Source of the DNA: Verrucomicrobiaceae bacterium
GTDB lineage: Bacteria > Verrucomicrobiota > Verrucomicrobiia > Verrucomicrobiales > Verrucomicrobiaceae
Direction: 5' to 3'
Assembly: GCA_016795375.1 (NCBI GenBank)
Contig: JAEUHJ010000204.1
Location: 1 to 64,000, forward strand
DNA: 64,000 nt
Shown: positions 52,701 through 61,700 of the stretch, piece after piece
How the letters are laid out: every line of letters begins with the position of its first letter
How positions within the stretch are numbered: the first letter of the stretch is position 1
The notes under the pieces: generated by a model
Databases searched by the model: none
Seen by the model: only the letters and a program-made list of their open reading frames with translations
What the model was told of the DNA's origin: nothing
Position numbers and translations under genes: made by a program

Positions 52701-55700
52701 TCAATCATATCATCGGCGGTTGGGCAGTGTTTGAGCGTGAGTTTGCCAGCTACACTCCGGGAACCGGGGTGGGTGCGCTGAACGGGGCGGGTTATGCCGG
52801 CTATTCCCCCAACGACATCAACACAGGCACCGCCACGGACAACATCCGACTGACTTATCCCGCCATTTCATCCACCGGAACGGTGGGGACAAACTTGCTC
52901 ACGATTGCCGACACCTCCGCCCTGAACGTGGGGGATGCTGTGCTCGGAAGCGGCATCCCGGCGGGCGCGCAAGTGGCCTCGATCATTGACGGCACCCAGT
53001 TCACTCTCAACACTCCTCTGGGAGGGGCCAATCCGACGCTGACCCTGCCGCAACGGGTGTCGCTCACAGCAGACCGCACCATCAACAGCCTGGCGCTGGT
53101 GGTCTCCGGGGACAGCACCCTGGACCTCGGCGGACACACGCTAAATCTGGCCAGCGGCGGCCTCATCGCCTCCCAGGGTTTCAGCACCACCAATGCCCAG
53201 GTCACCGTGGTCAACAGCTCGACCACCAGCAATATCATCGAGCTTGCCAGCGTCCCCCAGAACTTTGTCATCGGCTCCACTGTGCTCGGGCGCACGGTCA
53301 CCGCGGTCAATGGCCTGATGGTGACGCTTGATGGCAACGCGAACACCACCAGCAGCACGCCGACCGGGCGTGACTATGTCAGTGCTCTGTACATGCCGAT
53401 CCAGATCCAGAACGGCAACCTGACCGCCGGCGGCACGCCAAACACGGCCGCTGATCTTTATCTGCACGCCATCGGCTATGTGAACGGAAACGTAAATGTT
53501 CAAAATCGTGATGTGCTGGTCGCTTCCAACATCGTGAACAACGGCACGGGAGCGTTGACGCTGGTGATCAACGGCACGGAAGGACGCGGCAGTTTTGCCG
53601 GCATCAGCGACTTCCGCACCAATGAGCTGGTGCTCAGCGGCAACAACACCTACACCGGCGGCACCTTCGTGAACGCAGGCTTTGTGGTGCTGAATTCCGC
53701 CGTCGGGACCGCTTTGGGAGCCGGTGATGTCACCATCACGGGTGGAGCCAGCACCAACGGCAGCACGTTCCAGGAGCGCACCACCACCGTGGTTTTCGGG
53801 CGGTCGAACCAGATCGCCAGCACGGCCACGGTGTCAATGCTCGGCGGCTCCACGCTTGAACTCAACGGTTTCAACCAGACCCTCGGCGGCCTGGTGTTCA
53901 GCAACACGGGTGGCAGCACGCCGACGCTGATGGCCGGCACCGGCGTGCTGACGCTGAATGGTGACATCACGGCCACGTCTTCCAACCTGGGAGCCAACAC
54001 GGCATCCACCATCACCACGGGTTCGGTTTATTCGCGCCTCGTCACCGGCAGCAATACAATCACCCTGGGCTCGACGGCCGGTCTGACGGTGGGGACTGTG
54101 GTGAGCGGCAGCGGCATTGCCGGCGGCACCACCATCGCTGCCATCAACAACGCCACCACCGTCACGCTGTCATCAAACGCGACGGCGACTGGAAACAGCC
54201 TGCTGACCTTCGGTGGCCTGGGTTCCATCAACCTGGGAGGCTCGAACCGTACCTTCGACGTGTCTGCGGTGACGGCCAATGGGGTCAGCCTGGCGCCGTT
54301 GCTGCCGTCGATGAACATCACCGGCACCATGACGGGGGCCGCCGGGGTCATCAAGACGGGTAACGGCCTCTTGCAGCTCAGTGGAGCCAGCACATTCAGC
54401 GGAGGCGTTGATCTGCAGGCCGGGGGGATATTGGTCTCCGCCAGCAGCACATTCAACAATGGTACTCCCGGCGTGGTGTCCGCAGGACCGCTGGGTACGG
54501 GCGCTGTGACGCTGGCCGCCGGCACCCGTCTTCTTTCCAATGGAAACTTCATCATCGGCAACAACGTGACCGCTGCCGGGAATTTCAACTTTGACAGCAC
54601 GGCGGCCGCGGGCACCAACCTCACTCTCAGCGGTACGGTCACTCTGCCCGGCTCTCTCATCATTGATGTCAACAATCCGGGCATGACGGCCGCTCTGGGT
54701 ACTATCAGCCGGGCGGGCGGGCCGGGAAGCATCAACATCACGAAAACCGGCCTGGGCACCCTGGCGCTTGGCGGGATGACGGCTGGAAACACCGTCAATC
54801 TGACGCTCAGTGGCGGCGGCCTTTCACTTCTGCATGACGGGGATGGTACTGGATCGCGTCAGGTCGTCAATTCGGGGGTCACCCTCAATGCCTCAGGTCC
54901 GGTGAACCTGACGGTGGGGCGCCTTGGCGGCACTTATGCTCCGCTGTTCACTTCCGCCTCAAACAAGACCGTGCAACTGGCGGCCTTCACACTGAACGGG
55001 CCGCTCACCGTCACCAACAACCACGGTCATGGCCTTGAGATCACAGGCACGGCAACCCTGGGCAGCGGGCAGATCATCAATGTCGCGAACGCGAGTGACT
55101 CCAACCGGGTTGCGGGACTCACATTTTCCGGCGCGGTTGCCGGAGCCTCAGGCATCATCAAAACCGGGCCTGGGACGCTGGCTCTGACAGGCACGAACAG
55201 CTTCACCGGCCTGGTGGATGTGCAGGGTGGGGTGATCGCGGTGAACACCGATGCAGCGCTGGGCAATGCCGCCAACCAGGTGGCTTTGAACATCAATGCC
55301 GCCACCGGCGCGGGTTTGCGGGCCACCGGAACCTTTGCGACGAGTCGCGTGATCCAGCTCAATCGCGCCAGCAATGCGATCGAGGTGACAAGTGGCAACA
55401 TACTGACCCTGAACAGCGCCTTCATCCTCGGCACCGTCAGCAACGCCCTGCGCAAGAACGACAACGGCACGCTGGTGCTTGCAGCTGCGAACAGCACCTG
55501 GACTGGAGGACTCACCATCGGCGCGGGCGCGGTACGGATCACCCACAACAATGCGCTGGGAACCACGGGTGGCAGCACCGTGGTGAGCGGGACGGGGGCG
55601 GCGTTGCAACTCGGGGGCGTCACCATCGCAGAGCCGTTGACGTTGAACGGAACTGGCATCAACGGGGAAGGGGCCTTGCAGGCGTTCTCCGGCATCAGTA

Positions 55701-58700
55701 CCGTCAATGGAACCGTGACCTTGGGATCTGCGGCGACCATTGGAGCGAATACGGGAGCGACCCTCAATCTGACCGGGGCGCTCAGCAGCGCCCAGGCGCT
55801 CACTTTCGTGGGGGCTGGCAGCATCAACAAAACCACCACGGGTTTCGGTGCGGTGAGTTCCATCACCAAGCAGGGCGGCGGCACTTTCACACTCGACGTG
55901 ACCAGCGGTTCGTTTGGAGGCAGCCTGGTTGTCAATGAAGGCACGTTCACGATGAACTCCGGTGTCACGATTGGCGGCACGGGTACGATCACCATTCAGG
56001 GGCCCTCAGGAGTGCTGAACCTCCTGGGAGGACTGGATCATATGACTGGAGCCAGGGCGCTGACCTTGATTGGAGGTACATTCACTGTGGCGGGCGGGTC
56101 GGGTTCCACGGAGACGCTTGGGGCACTGACCACGGCACGCGGCGCCACCAATGTGTTCAACTTCAACCCTGGTGGCACCAGCACGCTGACTTTTGACCGT
56201 TGGAACAACAATGGCGACTCAAGCACCAGCTTCGTTGGAACATCTCTTGGCTCTGCCACCAGCCGCATCCTCTTCACCAATGCCCCCGGAGCAGTGAGCA
56301 CCGCCGGCATGATCAACAATGTGCTCCAGAGGAGCACCATCACCGTTGGCGGTGCCACCCATTTCGCTTCCTACAATCATAATGGCTCGACGGCCAACAC
56401 CAACGGCATCCAGGCTTTCACGAATTATAATGTCACCAACAACATCGACACGGCGTCATCGACCCACACACTGAACATCACCAGCACGCCGGTCTTCACG
56501 GGAACCACGAACCGGACTCTCAATGCGATCAGGCTCGACAAGACAGGTGGAGGCATCAACATCGGCAATGGCATCTCCCAGCAGGGGGCCACGCTGACCC
56601 TCACCGCTGGTGCGATTCTCAATGCCGTCGGCAACAACAGCCTCGACAGCGCCCTGCGCATTCATTTCAGCCCCCAGGCCCATGTCGCGGTGGCAGCGGG
56701 GACGATCCTCACCAGCAACAGCCTGCTGACCGGCACCGGCGGGTTTGTCAAAGACCTCGGCGGCACACTGGTCATCAACGCGCCGGACGATCGGGCTGGC
56801 ATCGCCAACATCAGCGGCCAGACATTGACTGGAAACTTTGTCATCAACGCCGGAACGGTGAAACTGGGCGGTGGCAACAACACCTTGACCCCCAATCAGT
56901 TCCTGATCATCGCCCCTGGCGCCACGCTCGACTTGAACGGCACGTCCCAGTTTGCGTTTGGTACACGCGGGGATGGCGCGGCACTGCAAGGCAACGCGGG
57001 CACCATCACCAACAGCAACGCCGCGGCCGCTGCGCTCATTCTGGGCGCTGACAACGGCGGCTTTAACTGGGGAGGAGTCATCAAGCAGGAATCTGGAGCG
57101 GGGGCGATGAGCTTTCTCAAGAGCAGCCCGCAGACCTATGTGTTGCTGAATGAAAGCACTTACAGCGGGGACACCATTTTCGCGGGAGGGACAAACTACC
57201 TGGCTGATGGCGGCAGGTTGACAAACACGGCATCCATCGGAGTCCACTACGCCGTGCTGCGTCTGGATGACAACTTCAACTTTGCCCTGACCAACCGCGT
57301 GAACACAGGCGCGGACATCACTTTGCGCGGCGGATCGCTGGTTTATGTGGGGCGCGCGCAGACGGAATCAGCACAGTCTGTGGGGGACGTCATCCTGGCG
57401 GAAGGCTACAACATGATCCAGTCCGCCAATGGTGGCACCGGCATCAATTCAGCCACGCTGACACTCTCATCCCTGTCGCGCTCGCCCGGATCGGCGGCGA
57501 CGGTGCGTTTTCCGGACAACAGCCTCGGCGTGGTCGGCAATGTCGGACGTATCCTGATCTCCAACTTGAACGGGGTGGACACCACCACTGGAGTGGTGGG
57601 GGCTGGATTGACTCGCAACCTCATCGGCCCGTGGGCGGTGGTTGACCGTGAATGGGCCAGCTACATCCCTGATCTTGGCGTCGGGCGCCTGAATCAGACG
57701 GGCTTTGCTGGATACTCCACCAACACACTCAATGGAACCCCGCTGGCCACCGACAACATCCGTGCCACGGGCAGTGTGGGGGCTTTGTCCGCCAACACGA
57801 CAGTCAATACCTTCGCCATGGTCAATCCGGGATCCGCGCAGACCACGGTCGATCTAGGCGGCTTCCAATTGACGCTTCAGGGCGGGGGGCTGCTGCTGGC
57901 GCACAACGGAGACAACCGCAACATCACGATCACCAATGGCACGATCACCAGCGGAACGCTGAATGCCGCCAGCGACCTCTATGTGCATGCGCTGCCCTAT
58001 GGGGGCACCAATCGCACCGCGGTCATCGGCGCTGCCATTGAGAACAATGGCAGCGGCGCGGTGCGCCTGGTCTATTCCGGCAGTGACGGCGCGGCGAATG
58101 TGACCCTCAACGGCACCAATACCTACACCGGAGGCACGGTCGTCAATGGTGGCGTCCTGGTCATTGGCTCCACGGGTTCGATCGCTGGCGGAGGCATCAC
58201 TATCAGCGGGGGGGCGCAGTCAGGCAGCGGCATCCTTGCGCAGCAGGCGGGCGGCGTGATCGCCTCCAGCAACGTGGTGACCATCAATGGCAGCGGACTT
58301 CTGGTTCTGGCAGGTGAGCAGACGTTGCAGGGACTTGTTTTCAATGGCAACGGCGGCGGCACGGCGGCACCCACGGCCAGTTCCGGCGAGGGGTTGTTGA
58401 CGATTGGTTCGGGCGGCATTGTTTCCAATCCGTTCAATCCCGCCGCCGCCCCCCTGGTTGTGGGACGCATCGACCTCGGTGCGACAGCGAACACAGTCAC
58501 GGTCAACACCTATGACTTCAACAGCTTCACCAATTTCGCGCCGACCACGGCCGGTTTGGTACTCGGCGGCCTGCTTGGCTCGTCAGGAGGCTTCACCAAG
58601 AACGGCAACGGGGTTCTGCAAATCAACCAGTCCACTTTCACCGGCGGCCTGAACGTCGCCGCCGGCGGCATCCAATCTGGCGCGATCAACAGCGGGTCTC

Positions 58701-61700
58701 GTTTCTCCACGCTCACCTTGCAATCGGGCACCCGCCTCAATCTCAACGGGCAGCACACCAACTGGGGGGCGTTGGAGGGGGCCGGCATGGTGTTCAACAG
58801 CGTGGCGAACACGCCGACGCTGACGGTGGGCTTCAACAATGCCTCCACCACCTTCTCCGGACAGGTGAATCGTTTCAACGACGCCACGCCGGCGTCGCTC
58901 CATGTGACCAAAACTGGCGATGGCATCCTTACCATCACAGGTGTCCAGAGTGCCACGAACGGCACTTCCGGCATTCTTTCTGTCGCCGGAGGCGGCGTCA
59001 CCTACAGCGGCGGCGGACGGGCGCTGCTGGCCAATCACACCATCTTGGATGGCGGCACGCTCCTTCTCGACAACACCGGTACGGCGACCAATAACCGCCT
59101 GTCCTCGCCGCTGACAGCCCTGCCAGGCTCCACACTCAACATCAGCGGCGGCCTGCTCACGATCCTGCCGAACACCAGTGCGAGCATCACCGAGACCATC
59201 ACCGCGCTCACCGTTGGCGCCGGGGCTGGCGAGATGCTGCTGGACGCTGACCCGGCCACGGGCATCACGCTGACCATGGCGACCCTCAATGGAATCCAGT
59301 CAGGCGGCACCCTTTGGATTCGTGGTGATTTCAATGCCGCTGGAGCCAACAGCGTCAACGGTTTCTCCCGTGTGCATGTCACTACCACGTTCAATACCGT
59401 TGGCAGCCAGGGCGGTGGGGCGAACGGCACCACGACGATGACGATCCGTCCCGACATGATTGGTTCTGCGGTTGATGGCTCCGGTCTGGCCTTTATCACA
59501 CGTGACTCGGTGACAGGTTTGCTGCGTCCGCTGGCTGCCAACGAAGTCTCCACCTCCCTCGTCAACAACTCGATCACCAACATCTCCCTCGGGGGCAATT
59601 CGAAGATCGCGTTCAGCCAGAACGTCAACAGCCTGATTCTCAACAGCGGCGGCGGCATCAGCAATGCCAATGTCGCGGCCTATGGCAAGTTCACCTCCTC
59701 CGCCGGCATCCTGACCGAGTATGTCCGCACAGGTGGTGTGATCGCCTTTGAAGGCAATGCCGGCCTCGATCTGCCGGCCTTCAACACCTACAGCGGCTTC
59801 TTTGCGTTTCATACGATTGGCGGAGCAACCACCCTCGCCATCAACGGTCATGTAGGTAATGCCAATGGCGGGGGGCTGTGGAAGTCCGGGGCAGGTACGC
59901 TGCAGCTCAACGGCCGCGCGTTTTACACCGGGCAGACCAGCGTCAATGAAGGCACATTGGTGCTCAACGGAGGGGACAACACCATCGTCGTGACCCCGAC
60001 CGCCAATGTGGGTTCCTTCCAAAACCTGCTCATGAACGGGGGCGTCCTCGAGCTCAACGGATTCAATCAGATGGTGGGCACCTTGTTCACCACCAATCCG
60101 CTGGCCGTGGGCGGCACTATCATCAATTCGTCGGCGACTGCGGTGACGCTGCGCGCCAACACTGGCAGCAACACCTTCGCAGGAGTGCTGGCGGGCAACT
60201 TGAGCTACGAGCAGTCCGGCGGCGGCACGCTGGTGTTCAGCAATCAAAGCACCTTCACTGGCGGCACGACCGTGCGCGGCGGCAGCCTGGTGCTGCGTGA
60301 CAACGGCGCGTTCACCGCCACGAGCGGCGTCTCTGTGCACTACGCGACACTCGACTGGGACAACACCGGCCTCAATCCTCTCGGCGGGGACAATCCGGTG
60401 CGTCTGGCGGCGAGCGTGCCGCTCACCTTGCAGGGTGGCAATTTTGTCATTCGCGGCGGCGGTTCGGCTGACACTGCGGTGACATTGGACACCGTCGTTA
60501 TCTCGCGTGGTTACAGCACGGTGAACCTTGTGCCCACGGTCAACGCGGGCAGCTCCGTTCAACTCACCATTGGCAATCTGCTTCGCGGCGCCTCGGAGCA
60601 TGGCGTGTTGAATTTCATCGCTTCTGGCGGCGTGGGCATGGGAGGGACTGGGAACAACAACAATGCCCGTGTCCTGCTTTCAGCGGTCAACGGTTCCGGG
60701 TTCTCTGCCAGTCAGTTGGTAAACGGCCTGATAGGCGGCTGGGCCGTGGTGCACGGCAACAGTTTTGCCACTTACCTGGACGGGGGGGGGGTGGGCGAGC
60801 TCGGCGCCACTGTGGGGGGGAACGCGTTTGCCGGGGGGAATGTCTTCCGCCCCTATGACGGCACGGACATCAGTTCCGGAAGCACCGAGACATCCTGGAA
60901 CATCAGCGACAGCTCCAATCGCACGCTTACGCTCTCCAAGGCCGTCAACTCCCTGCGCCTGGGCAACGTCTCCGCCACGCAGACCCTCACGCTGGGCAGC
61001 GGCTCAACCCCCACGACGCTCACCCTGGGGGTCGGTTTGCTGACCAACACCGGGCAGGCCACCATCATCACCGCCGCCAATGCCGGCTCGGCGCTCACCG
61101 CATCTTCAGGAGAGCTGGTGATGTTCGTCAATCAGGGGACGACCACCCTCAACACAAAAATCACGGGTGGCATCAGCCTCGTCAAGAGCGGTGGTGGCAC
61201 TCTCGCCTTGAATCCTGGACAGAACGCGGGTGTTTCCAATGACTACACTGGCGGCACCTTTGTCACGGCCGGGACGCTTAATTTGAGCAGCGCCGCAAAC
61301 ACCATCGCGGTGCCGGGAGACCTCGTGATCGACAACGCGACCGTGGCGTTTGCCAACGCGAACAAGTTCAACGCCACCACCAGCCAGATCGCCGCCGCCA
61401 GCAACGTGACGCTCAACGGCGGGGCCACGCTGAGCTTCTTCAGCTACTCCGGGGCGACGACCACCACGCTGGGCAGCCTGACCTTCAACAACGACGGTGG
61501 CACGACGCAGCCCCGTGTGCTGTTCAACACCCCTGGGGCGTTGCACACCCTGGTGCTGTCCGCCGCCAATGCCATCACCGTCGTCAACAACAACAACGGC
61601 ACAACGCCCATCATCGCCGCGGCCAGCACCGCGACCAGCTCTGCGTTGCAGTTCAGTCATGCCGCCCCGGTCATCAATGTTTCCGGCTCCTCTCCCACCG

